Below, in pieces: positions 1 through 6,853 of a stretch of 16,514 bases of DNA. The notes beneath the pieces were generated by a model, which saw only the letters and a list, made by a program, of their open reading frames with translations, was not told the DNA's origin and did not search any database. Each line of letters begins with the position of its first letter. Position 1 is the stretch's first letter. The DNA is from Burkholderiaceae bacterium (GTDB taxonomy: Bacteria > Pseudomonadota > Gammaproteobacteria > Burkholderiales > Burkholderiaceae_C): the NCBI GenBank assembly GCA_023268425.1, contig JALRFN010000398.1, forward strand, positions 1-16,514. The letters are read 5' to 3'. Position numbers and translations under genes: made by a program.

Positions 1-314
1 CGACCCCGGTACTTTTGTAGATGTTGCTCAATGGTGGCGCGTACCACCGACAAGCCACTGGCATTGGGCAGAGGCAAATCTCCAGCATCGCCCAGCCATG
101 GCAAGGGCGAGACATCAAATAAGGGGTGCTCGGCATCACACAACATCATCGATGCTTGGCGAATGGCCATGGGCCCCATGCGTGCGCCGGGGCGATGCGT
201 GACCGCGCCATCAAAGGGCAATCCCAAAACCAGCAAGGCTTGAGTGCCATCATCGGGCGCGCAGGCGGCAAAACGCAACTGGTGTTGTTGATAAGGAAAA
301 GCTGCTGCTGACAT
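1..314 (-). CDS. Agmatinase/ureohydrolase family protein, N-terminal part (runs off left edge)
   Basis: Reading the minus strand from an ATG at 314 gives about 104 codons, open to position 1, so the gene is cut by the window edge. The translation begins MSAAAFPYQQ and contains GLPFDGAVTHRPGARMGP followed by AIRQAS, the N-terminal signature of the ureohydrolase (arginase/agmatinase) family. A later WLGDAGDLPLP segment matches the family D-x-GD strand. These enzymes use two manganese ions to release urea from agmatine, guanidinobutyrate or related guanidino compounds in the cytoplasm. The metal-binding motifs (GGDH, DAHxD, SxDxD) would lie beyond the edge, so the substrate cannot be told. It is divergent from a class III aminotransferase at 394, which may act in the same amine or guanidine catabolic route (inference). 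Family call is firm; agmatinase specificity is not. Confidence 0.85.
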   Translation of the reverse strand, partial: MSAAAFPYQQHQLRFAACAPDDGTQALLVLGLPFDGAVTHRPGARMGPMAIRQASMMLCDAEHPLFDVSPLPWLGDAGDLPLPNASGLSVVRATIEQHLQKYRG

Positions 315-393
315 CGCTACCCATTTCAAAAACAAAGCTTGCACTGCTCATGCATGATGCAACGCCAAGGACCACCGAGTTTCAGGAGATCGC

Positions 394-1743
394 ATGCACA
401 ACATAGATGCGGCATTGGCACAAGAAATTGCGCTTTTTTCGGCTACACATGGCCAGAGTATGGCACTCAGCCAAGCCAGCGCCCCGCACTTTTTATACAG
501 CGCGCCCATGCACTGGATGAGCGATTGGGCAACACCACACTTGATCCATGCCCGATCCGCCCAAGACCATCGCCTGTGGGACGTCGATGGCCATGCCTAT
601 TTGGATTTGTGTTTGGGTGACACCGGGGCTATGTTCGGGCACAGACCCCTGGCCATCGACCGTGTTTTGCGTCAAAGCGATGCACCCCTGACTTGCATGC
701 TGCCCAGTGACAACTTGGCCACAGTCGGTGACGCTTTGCAAGCTCGCTTTGGCCTATCCCATTGGCAAGTGACGCTGTCAGCCAGTGACGCCAACCGCTT
801 TTTGATTCGCTGGGCGCGTGCCATCACCCAACGCCCCGTTGTCTTGGTGTTTGATGGTTGTTACCACGGCGCAGTGGATGACACTTTGGTGGATTGGTCT
901 GCGCAAACCGGTGTTCAACCCCGCGCCTCTTTGCTCGGTGAGGTGTACTCACACGCGATACACACACGAGTCGTGCCTTTCAACGATTTAGACGCCTTAG
1001 AGGTGGCGCTGGCCTCACATGACGTGGCCTGCGTATTGGCGGAACCCGCATTGACCAATTGTGGTTTGGTCTTGCCACAAGCAGACTTTTGGATAAAGGC
1101 ACAACAATGTTGCCAGCAACACGAGACCTTGCTGATCTTGGACGAAACCCATACCTTGTCCACTGGCCTAGGCGGTTATGCCCAACAACACCAACTGAAA
1201 CCTGATGCAGTGGTGATGGGCAAAGCCGTCGCTGGCGGTTGGCCCTGTGGTGTTTATGGCTTTTCGGCTGACATGGCCGCTGCGATGATGGATGCCAAGG
1301 CCCACGCACCTGCAGGTCACAGCGGCATTGGAACCACACTCTCTGGCAATGCCCTGTCCTTGCATGCCTTAGAGGCTGCCTTAAACCACCTGCACCAAGC
1401 CGAACCCTACGGCGCCATGTTGGCCACAGCCAATCAATTGGCTCAAGGGCTCTCAGACTTGTTGGCACAACACCGGTTGCCGTGGACACTGACTCAACTG
1501 GGTGCTCGCATGGAATTGCAATTCAGTGCAGACCCGCCTAAAAATGCCGGCGAAGCACGCGCCGCTCAAAACGACAAGCTGGAGCACTTTTTGCATTTGT
1601 TCATGCTCAACAGGGGCGTGTTGCTGACCCCTTTTCACAACATGATGCTTTGCGCGCCCAGTTGGACCACCAACGAGCTCCAGCAGGTTTTGAACCTCTG
1701 GGACCATGCCTTGAAACAAGTGAAGTCCATGTCCGCTTCATGA
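394..1743 (+). CDS. Class III PLP-dependent aminotransferase (glutamate-1-semialdehyde aminomutase-like)
   Basis: A 449-residue protein of the usual class III length. The start at 394 has a good Shine-Dalgarno AGGAG at 384-388. Visible landmarks are the N-terminal LWDVDGHAYLDLCLG segment; DGCYHGAVDD, which resembles the GCYHG phosphate-cup motif of glutamate-1-semialdehyde aminomutase; LILDETHTL with Asp250, the expected partner of the pyridine nitrogen; and VMGKAVAGGWPCGVYG with Lys277, the expected Schiff-base lysine 27 residues later. It should transfer an amino group, or move one within a substrate, using pyridoxal phosphate in the cytoplasm. It is not the housekeeping hemL by obvious signature, because the conserved GGGFPVGAYGG stretch is altered to GKAVAGGWPCGVYGF. 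The divergent agmatinase-like gene suggests polyamine, guanidino-acid or omega-amino-acid metabolism, but that is inference; the substrate is unknown. Confidence 0.85.
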   Translation: MHNIDAALAQEIALFSATHGQSMALSQASAPHFLYSAPMHWMSDWATPHLIHARSAQDHRLWDVDGHAYLDLCLGDTGAMFGHRPLAIDRVLRQSDAPLTCMLPSDNLATVGDALQARFGLSHWQVTLSASDANRFLIRWARAITQRPVVLVFDGCYHGAVDDTLVDWSAQTGVQPRASLLGEVYSHAIHTRVVPFNDLDALEVALASHDVACVLAEPALTNCGLVLPQADFWIKAQQCCQQHETLLILDETHTLSTGLGGYAQQHQLKPDAVVMGKAVAGGWPCGVYGFSADMAAAMMDAKAHAPAGHSGIGTTLSGNALSLHALEAALNHLHQAEPYGAMLATANQLAQGLSDLLAQHRLPWTLTQLGARMELQFSADPPKNAGEARAAQNDKLEHFLHLFMLNRGVLLTPFHNMMLCAPSWTTNELQQVLNLWDHALKQVKSMSAS

Positions 1744-1786
1744 AAAAACGCGCAGCTTTACATGCCCTTTTCATTGCGCCACAAAC

Positions 1787-1818
1787 GCGTTGCACTTGAC
1801 AAGCAAACTGCGTTGCAC
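1787..1818 (+). repeat. Tandem 9-bp direct repeat GCGTTGCAC upstream of the Spy-like gene
   Basis: GCGTTGCAC occurs at 1787-1795 and again at 1810-1818, a 23-nt period (about two helical turns). Between them lies TTGACA at 1796-1801, a perfect sigma70 -35 hexamer. No convincing -10 hexamer follows at 16-18 nt. The layout could be a regulator binding site at the promoter of the secreted protein at 1866, but nine bases is short enough for coincidence. Confidence 0.35.
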
Positions 1819-1865
1819 GGATGTCCAAACCACTTCCGCTTCACACATCAATCAGGAGGATTTTC

Positions 1866-2372
1866 ATGAAAACAACACGACCCACATGGTTACAAGCCGG
1901 TTTACTCAGCGGCGTTTTGTTACTCAGCGCGGCAGGGGCTTGGGCCGATGACCACGGCCGCGAAAAAGGGGTACATGGCGACTGGGCTGAGCGCCATGAG
2001 CAACGCATGCAGGAACGCACCGATGCCTTGCGCGACGCGCTGCAATTGCAAGCCACTCAACAAGGTGCGTGGGACGCATTCAAAGCGGCGATGAAGCCTC
2101 CCACCAAACCAGAGACCAAAGATCGACAGGCGCATCGCGAGGCCTTCAAAGACATGAACACCTTGCAACGCCTGGATTGGATGAAAACCATGAAGGCCAA
2201 ACGCGATAGCCAAATGGACCAGCGTGATCAAGCGATTCGCAGCTTCTACCAACAGTTGGACACTTCACAACAAAAGACCTTCGATGCCCAGTTTTGGATG
2301 CGGGGCGACGGTCACCACGATCGTGGTCGCGAAGAACGATCACACGAACACGGGGAGAAACCCACACGCTAA
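1866..2372 (+). CDS. Spy/CpxP-like periplasmic protein (LTxxQ-type)
   Basis: The start is placed at ATG 1866 rather than the in-frame ATG at 1821, because AGGAGG at 1854-1859 sits just upstream and the protein then begins with a clean signal peptide. That peptide has MKTTRP as the basic end, a hydrophobic core, and likely cleavage after AWA at residue 27. The mature protein of about 141 residues is highly charged and helical. It carries two degenerate LTxxQ-like segments, LQLQATQQGAWDAF and LDTSQQKTFD, typical of Spy/CpxP periplasmic chaperones induced by envelope and metal stress. The tail is rich in histidine, Asp, Arg and Glu (GDGHHDRGREERSHEHGE), which could bind metal. It stands as a single gene with its own terminator at 2401-2430. 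The family call comes from overall pattern; chaperone function is inferred. Confidence 0.75.
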   Translation: MKTTRPTWLQAGLLSGVLLLSAAGAWADDHGREKGVHGDWAERHEQRMQERTDALRDALQLQATQQGAWDAFKAAMKPPTKPETKDRQAHREAFKDMNTLQRLDWMKTMKAKRDSQMDQRDQAIRSFYQQLDTSQQKTFDAQFWMRGDGHHDRGREERSHEHGEKPTR

Positions 2373-2400
2373 AACCAGTTGTTGCTGAAGCATGAACACC

Positions 2401-2430
2401 AGCCAATCGTTCAAACGATTGGCTTTTTTT
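2401..2430 (+). terminator. Rho-independent terminator after the Spy-like gene
   Basis: An exact 11-bp inverted repeat pairs AGCCAATCGTT (2401-2411) with AACGATTGGCT (2414-2424), leaving a very short loop that will open to about four bases. It is followed directly by a run of seven T (2424-2430). The position, 28 nt past the stop codon at 2372, fits termination of that gene and insulates the non-coding region upstream of mnmG. Confidence 0.9.
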
Positions 2431-2439
2431 CTTCAGTGG

Positions 2440-2660
2440 GGGACAAACGGGTGGATAAAACAAGAACAAGCCCAGACTTATCCACAGATTTGGCAACCAA
2501 CTCGGACTTGTTGTGTTGGCAAACACAAGCGACTCATGGTCTCTTGCACATGCTTGACACGTACACAAGTCGATGATTTTGCTTTAAATATTTCGCTTAT
2601 CCACTGCTGTTTCAGCACTCTACTACGACTACTATCTTTAAATATTTAATTCATTGATTC
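2440..2660. other. oriC: Candidate replication origin (DnaA boxes plus AT-rich segment)
   Basis: The stretch 2431-2725 has no credible gene. It contains one perfect DnaA box TTATCCACA at 2478-2486 (+). Two sites with a single end mismatch are TTATCCACC at 2450-2458 (minus strand) and TTATCCACT at 2597-2605 (+). From about 2575 to 2660 the DNA is strongly AT-rich and carries the 12-bp direct repeat CTTTAAATATTT twice, as expected of an unwinding element. It lies directly upstream of mnmG-rsmG-parA-parB, the classic origin-proximal block, with three parS sites within 4 kb. In many betaproteobacteria the origin is instead next to dnaA, so this remains a hypothesis; the region could also simply be a DnaA-regulated promoter of mnmG. 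Confidence 0.5.
2582..2647. repeat. 12-bp AT-rich direct repeat CTTTAAATATTT (two copies)
   Basis: CTTTAAATATTT occurs exactly at 2582-2593 and at 2636-2647, 54 nt start to start. A DnaA-like site (2597-2605) lies between the copies. AT-rich direct repeats beside DnaA boxes are a typical feature of origin unwinding regions, but role here is inferred from layout only. Confidence 0.6.
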
Positions 2661-2725
2661 ATAAACAACTTCAGGAAAAACAAATCCAAGCCCGAAATGG
2701 GACAATTCACCACTCGGAGAAACAC

Positions 2726-4726
2726 ATGGATTACCCTGATCATTTTGACGTTATTGTGGTGGGTGGCGGTCACGCCGGTACCGAAGCGGCTTTGGCCGCA
2801 GCGCGCAGTGGTGCCAAAACCTTGTTGCTGACTCATAACATCGAAACCTTGGGGCAAATGAGTTGCAACCCATCGATCGGTGGCATTGGCAAGGGACATT
2901 TGGTCAAAGAGCTGGATGCGCTCGGGGGTGTCATGGCATTGGCCACTGACCATTCAGGCATTCAATTTCGCATCCTCAACAGTTCCAAAGGCCCCGCAGT
3001 CAGGGCCACTCGCGCACAGGCTGACCGCATTCGCTACAAGGCCCACGTGCGCCACGTTTTGGAAAACCAAAGCAATTTGAGTTTGTTTCAACAAGCTGTC
3101 GATGATTTGTTGGTCAAAGATGATCGCGTGGTTGGCGTGGTCACCAAGATTGGTATCCGTTTTTGGTCCGATGCGGTTGTGCTGACCGCTGGCACCTTTT
3201 TGGATGGCGTCATTCACGTGGGCTTGGAACACCACGCTGGCGGTCGAGCAGGGGACGAGCCTGCCATTTCTTTGGCTCACCGTTTGCGTGAATTGAAACT
3301 GCCAAGAGGGCGTTTGAAAACGGGTACACCGCCGCGTTTGGATGGTCGAAGCATTGATTTCTCCAAATGTGTTGTTCAGCCTGGTGATGGCATGCCGGGC
3401 GGACATGCTGCGGACAAGGCCGTGCCCAGCTTCAGTTTCATGGGTGGGGCACACATGCACCCCAAACAGTTGCCGTGTTGGGTGACCCACACCAATGAAC
3501 GCACCCACGACATCATTCGTTCTGGCTTTGACCGCAGCCCCATGTTCACGGGCAAGATCGACGGCATTGGCCCGCGTTATTGCCCAAGCGTGGAGGACAA
3601 GATCAACCGCTTCGCAGATAAACAAGCACACCAAATATTTTTAGAGCCTGAGGGTTTGGATACACATGAGATCTATCCCAATGGCATTTCGACCAGTTTG
3701 CCTTTTGATATTCAATTCGCGTTGGTGCGTTCCATTGCTGGTTTAGAGAACGCACACATTTTGCGACCTGGCTACGCGATTGAGTACGATTACTTTGACC
3801 CCACGGGCCTCAAGGCCAGTTTTGAGTCCAAAGTCATTTCAGGCTTGTTTTTCGCTGGGCAAATCAATGGCACGACAGGGTACGAAGAAGCAGCTGCACA
3901 AGGCTTGTTTGCGGGTTTGAATGCAGCGCGACATACCAGAGGAGAGGCCCCTTGGTCACCCGCTCGGCACGAAGCCTACCTTGGTGTTTTGGTGGATGAT
4001 TTGGTTACCAAAGGGGTGAATGAGCCCTATCGCATGTTCACCAGCCGGGCGGAGTACAGGCTGCAACTGCGAGAAGACAACGCAGATTTGCGCTTGACTG
4101 AAGCGGGTCGTCAGATGGGCTTGGTCGACGACGCCCGTTGGGATGTATTTTGTCGCAAGCGAGATGCCATTGAGCGCGAAGTGCAACGTTTGCGCAGCAC
4201 CTGGGTGCGACCCGCGACGGTTTCGTCAGATGAGTCACAACGTGTTTTAGGTGCGGTTCTGGAACACGAATATGCTTTGGCAGATTTGCTCAAACGACCG
4301 CAAGTCAGTTATGAGGCGCTGATGACACTCAACGATGGCGCATTTGTTTCAAATGACCCCTTGCTGCATGTTTCACGTGAAACACATGTTGATAACGATA
4401 TTGCTTTGGCTGAGCACGTTCGTGAGCAAGTGGAGATCAGAATCAAATATGCCGGTTACATCGACAGGCAAAACCTTGAGGTCGAACGCGCTGCCAGCTA
4501 CGAGCACCTGAAGATGCCAAAAGACTTCGACTACATGACGATTTCGGCGCTGAGCATTGAAGTGAGGCAGAAACTGCACAAAGTTCAACCAGAAACCTTG
4601 GGTCAGGCCAGTCGCATCTCCGGGGTCACGCCGGCTGCGGTGTCCTTGCTGTTGATTCAACTGAAAAAGCGGGGTTTCGCTCTGAACAAGGCTTTGGCTC
4701 CTGAAACAAGTGACGCCCAACCATGA
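2726..4726 (+). CDS. mnmG: tRNA uridine-5-carboxymethylaminomethyl modification enzyme MnmG (GidA)
   Basis: MnmG is the FAD- and NADH-dependent partner of MnmE that installs the cmnm5 group on U34 of certain tRNAs in the cytoplasm. The ATG at 2726 is chosen over the in-frame ATG at 2654 because it gives MDYPDHFDVIVVGGGHAGTE, which matches the family N-terminus, and has CGGAGA upstream. The product is 666 residues. Visible motifs are the dinucleotide-binding GGGHAG, LGQMSCNPSIGGIGKGHLVKE, GRLKTGTPPRLD, NGISTSLPFD, FFAGQINGTTGYEEAAAQG and the C-terminal GQASRISGVTPAAV, all family signatures. A perfect parS site is embedded at codons 548-553 in a variable linker before the C-terminal helical domain. 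It overlaps rsmG by 4 nt (ATGA), which suggests translational coupling. Confidence 0.98.
   Translation: MDYPDHFDVIVVGGGHAGTEAALAAARSGAKTLLLTHNIETLGQMSCNPSIGGIGKGHLVKELDALGGVMALATDHSGIQFRILNSSKGPAVRATRAQADRIRYKAHVRHVLENQSNLSLFQQAVDDLLVKDDRVVGVVTKIGIRFWSDAVVLTAGTFLDGVIHVGLEHHAGGRAGDEPAISLAHRLRELKLPRGRLKTGTPPRLDGRSIDFSKCVVQPGDGMPGGHAADKAVPSFSFMGGAHMHPKQLPCWVTHTNERTHDIIRSGFDRSPMFTGKIDGIGPRYCPSVEDKINRFADKQAHQIFLEPEGLDTHEIYPNGISTSLPFDIQFALVRSIAGLENAHILRPGYAIEYDYFDPTGLKASFESKVISGLFFAGQINGTTGYEEAAAQGLFAGLNAARHTRGEAPWSPARHEAYLGVLVDDLVTKGVNEPYRMFTSRAEYRLQLREDNADLRLTEAGRQMGLVDDARWDVFCRKRDAIEREVQRLRSTWVRPATVSSDESQRVLGAVLEHEYALADLLKRPQVSYEALMTLNDGAFVSNDPLLHVSRETHVDNDIALAEHVREQVEIRIKYAGYIDRQNLEVERAASYEHLKMPKDFDYMTISALSIEVRQKLHKVQPETLGQASRISGVTPAAVSLLLIQLKKRGFALNKALAPETSDAQP
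4369..4384. other. parS: parS site 1 (inside mnmG)
   Basis: TGTTTCACGTGAAACA, a perfect 16-bp palindrome identical to the widely conserved chromosomal parS consensus bound by ParB. It sits in the mnmG coding frame, where it reads as part of HVSRETH (residues 548-554). It is the first of three identical copies in 1.9 kb, with parA and parB immediately downstream. Confidence 0.97.
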
Positions 4727-5376
4727 GCACGAGGCAGCAAGCAGAACTTGCTTTGCGAGAGGTTGCAAACACACTCTCCATTGATTTGAGTGAAGCGCAG
4801 AGCCTGGCTTTGCATGATTACGTTTCGTTGTTGCTGAAGTGGAACCGGGTATACAACTTGACGGCGATTCGCGAGCCACAAGAGGTTTGGACCCATCACA
4901 TTTACGACAGCATGGCCGCTGTGCCTGCCATGTTGGAGCGAGATGCCCATGCACACCACATTCTGGATGTGGGTTCTGGTGGGGGCTTACCAGGCGTGGT
5001 TTGGGCCATTTTGCGGCCAGATTGGCAAGTGGATTGTTTGGATGCTGTGGCTAAAAAAATGGCTTTCGTTCAGCAGGTGATTCATGCAACGCCCATGGTG
5101 CACGGGCGCATGCGCGCGTGGCACACCCGTGTTCAAGAACACAAACAGCAATATGACCTGGTGACATCTAGGGCGTTTGCTTCACTGTCTGATTTTGTGA
5201 TTTGGACCCGTCATTTGCTCAAGCCCAATGCACACTGGATGGCGATGAAGGGCAAGTGGCCTCAAGAAGAAATTGACGCTTTGCCTGCAGATGTTGAGGT
5301 GTTTCACGTGAAACAATTGCATGTCCCTCATCTGGATGAGGAGCGCTGGCTGATTTGGATGCGTTTGAAGGCTTAA
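4723..5376 (+). CDS. rsmG: 16S rRNA (guanine527-N7)-methyltransferase RsmG (GidB)
   Basis: A 217-residue protein that methylates G527 of 16S rRNA at N7 using S-adenosylmethionine. The family signature LLKWNRVYNLTAIR is near residue 40. The SAM-binding loop ILDVGSGGGLPG has its glycine-rich core at residues 84-91. A later VTSRAFASL segment is also typical. The length is normal for the family. The ATG overlaps the mnmG stop (ATGA), so the two are one operon in the usual order. Near the C-terminus, codons 193-198 (VFHVKQ) contain a second perfect parS site. Loss of RsmG gives low-level streptomycin resistance in other bacteria; nothing here suggests a defect. Confidence 0.97.
   Translation: MSTRQQAELALREVANTLSIDLSEAQSLALHDYVSLLLKWNRVYNLTAIREPQEVWTHHIYDSMAAVPAMLERDAHAHHILDVGSGGGLPGVVWAILRPDWQVDCLDAVAKKMAFVQQVIHATPMVHGRMRAWHTRVQEHKQQYDLVTSRAFASLSDFVIWTRHLLKPNAHWMAMKGKWPQEEIDALPADVEVFHVKQLHVPHLDEERWLIWMRLKA
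5300..5315. other. parS: parS site 2 (inside rsmG)
   Basis: A second perfect TGTTTCACGTGAAACA, 931 nt after the first. It lies in the last part of rsmG and is read as VFHVKQ, a different reading frame of the palindrome from the one used in mnmG. It is a ParB nucleation site by identity to the consensus. Confidence 0.97.
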
Positions 5377-5472
5377 GTGCGCTGAAGTTTGTCGTCCATC
5401 ATCTACACTCGCCAACTAGCGAGTGCCAAGCCCATCGCTGATTTGACTTTCGGGCGGAACCAGGGACCTCAG

Positions 5473-6249
5473 ATGGCCAAAATATTTTGCGTTGCCAACC
5501 AAAAAGGTGGAGTAGGCAAGACCACCACCACGGTGAATTTGGCTGCGGGCTTGGCCAAGATTGGGCAGCGCGTGCTCATGGTGGATTTGGACCCTCAGGG
5601 CAATGCCACCATGGGTTCGGGTGTCGACAAGCGTACGCTTGAACACTCCATTTATGACGTGTTGCTGGGTGATGTCGACGTGGTCACCGCGAGGGTTCAC
5701 AGTGAGGCTTGTGGGTACGATGTCTTGGGTGCCAACCGAGAACTCGCAGGCGCAGAAATTGAATTGGTCAATGTGGATGACCGCAATCGCCGCTTAAAAA
5801 ACGCCTTGGCCTCGGTCGCTGGTGATTACGATTTTGTTTTGATTGATTGCCCACCGTCTTTGAACATGTTGACCCTGAACGGCTTGTGTTCGGCCAATGG
5901 TGTGGTGGTACCCATGCAGTGTGAATATTTTGCGCTTGAGGGTTTGAGTGATTTGGTCAACACCATCAAACAAGTGCATGCCAATTTGAACCGAGATTTG
6001 GAGTTGATTGGTTTGTTGCGCGTGATGTTTGACCAACGCATCACCTTGCAGCGTCAAGTCAGTGATCAGATCAAGGCGCACTTTGGCAACAAGGTTTTTG
6101 ACACCGTCATTCCCCGCAATGTTCGATTGGCAGAAGCGCCTAGCTATGGTTTGCCAGGCGTCGTGTTTGATCCACAAGCACGAGGATCGCAAGCCTTTTT
6201 GGAATTTGCACAAGAAATGGTCGATCGCATCGACACCATGCGGCGTTGA
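5473..6249 (+). CDS. parA: Chromosome-partitioning ATPase ParA (Soj)
   Basis: A 258-residue Walker-type ATPase that binds the nucleoid in its ATP form and pulls ParB-parS complexes apart. The ATG at 5473 is chosen because the protein then starts MAKIFCVANQKGGVGKTT, with the deviant Walker A box at residues 11-18 as in the family; AGGGA at 5462-5466 is a modest ribosome site. Other motifs are VDLDPQGNAT (Walker A', residues 37-46), LIDCPPSLNMLT (Walker B), and a C-terminal VIPRNVRLAEAPSYGLP typical of chromosomal ParA. An extended start at 5389 would add 28 residues not seen in the family. The stop overlaps the start of the next gene by one base (TGATG). It lies 96 nt after rsmG and may have its own promoter there. 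Confidence 0.97.
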   Translation: MAKIFCVANQKGGVGKTTTTVNLAAGLAKIGQRVLMVDLDPQGNATMGSGVDKRTLEHSIYDVLLGDVDVVTARVHSEACGYDVLGANRELAGAEIELVNVDDRNRRLKNALASVAGDYDFVLIDCPPSLNMLTLNGLCSANGVVVPMQCEYFALEGLSDLVNTIKQVHANLNRDLELIGLLRVMFDQRITLQRQVSDQIKAHFGNKVFDTVIPRNVRLAEAPSYGLPGVVFDPQARGSQAFLEFAQEMVDRIDTMRR

Positions 6250-6839
6250 TGTTTCACGTGAAACACCTCATTTTGCAGTTGCCCGGTTGGTTGGGTTCTG
6301 GACCAGGGCATTGGCAAAGCCATTGGGAAGCGCAGTGGGGCGATCAGCGGGTGCAGCAATTGGATTGGCAGCAACCACTGCGGGGCGATTGGCAGATTGC
6401 ATTGCAAGAGCACATGTGGGCCCAACAGATTGCGAGTCAGGAGCGAGGAGATGGTCCGGTGCGTTTTGTGCTGGTCGGCCACAGTTTGGGCTGCCACTTG
6501 ATCAGCACCTGGGCACATTTTTCGCCACATGTTGAGTGGGTGGCAGCGGCCATGCTGGTGGCAGCCCCCGATTTGAGCCAGCGCGATGGATTACCTCAAG
6601 CGCTTAGACCTTGGTCACCACCCGTTTTGGCAACTTTGCCTTTCCCTTCGCTCTTGGTCAGCAGTGATGACGATCCCTACGCATCGCCAGAAGCAACTCA
6701 GCACATGGCACTGGCGTGGGGGAGTCAACACCAACGCTTGTCGGGACTTGGACACATCAATGCAGATTCTGACCTCGGAAATTGGCAGCAAGGCCGAAAC
6801 ATGTTGAACCAGCTGTTGGCCAGTACAGCGATCGCATAA
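6249..6839 (+). CDS. RBBP9/YdeN-type serine hydrolase (alpha/beta hydrolase) between parA and parB
   Basis: A 196-residue alpha/beta hydrolase of the RBBP9/YdeN family (DUF1234-like). Landmarks are the N-terminal LPGWLGSGPGHW; the nucleophile elbow VGHSLGC with Ser79; SSDDDPYASPE with the acid at about Asp142; and GHINADSDLGNW with His169, completing the triad. The ATG at 6249 shares one base with the parA stop; an in-frame TTG at 6246 is less likely. The next bases, 6250-6265, are a parS site, so the protein begins MFHVKH because of the ParB-binding sequence. The substrate is unknown; family members hydrolyse esters or serve as protein-binding hydrolases. The location inside the par operon suggests co-expression with parA and parB but not necessarily a segregation role. 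The parB start follows 14 nt after the stop. Confidence 0.88.
   Translation: MFHVKHLILQLPGWLGSGPGHWQSHWEAQWGDQRVQQLDWQQPLRGDWQIALQEHMWAQQIASQERGDGPVRFVLVGHSLGCHLISTWAHFSPHVEWVAAAMLVAAPDLSQRDGLPQALRPWSPPVLATLPFPSLLVSSDDDPYASPEATQHMALAWGSQHQRLSGLGHINADSDLGNWQQGRNMLNQLLASTAIA
6250..6265. other. parS: parS site 3 (over the hydrolase start codon)
   Basis: A third perfect TGTTTCACGTGAAACA, 950 nt after the second. Its first two bases are the TG of the hydrolase ATG, immediately after the parA stop codon. ParB loading here could affect transcription through the parA-hydrolase-parB operon, which is inference. Confidence 0.97.
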
Positions 6840-6853
6840 AGGAAATTCAAAAG

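Noticed and set aside
2554..2589. TTGACA at 2554-2559 as -35 of an mnmG promoter
   Set aside because: No acceptable -10 hexamer at 15-19 nt; the AT-rich TTTAAA is 23 nt away. Kept only as part of the origin candidate region.
2954..3634. 226-codon antisense frame inside mnmG
   Set aside because: Fully contained in a well-conserved gene and without recognisable domains; a by-product of codon bias.
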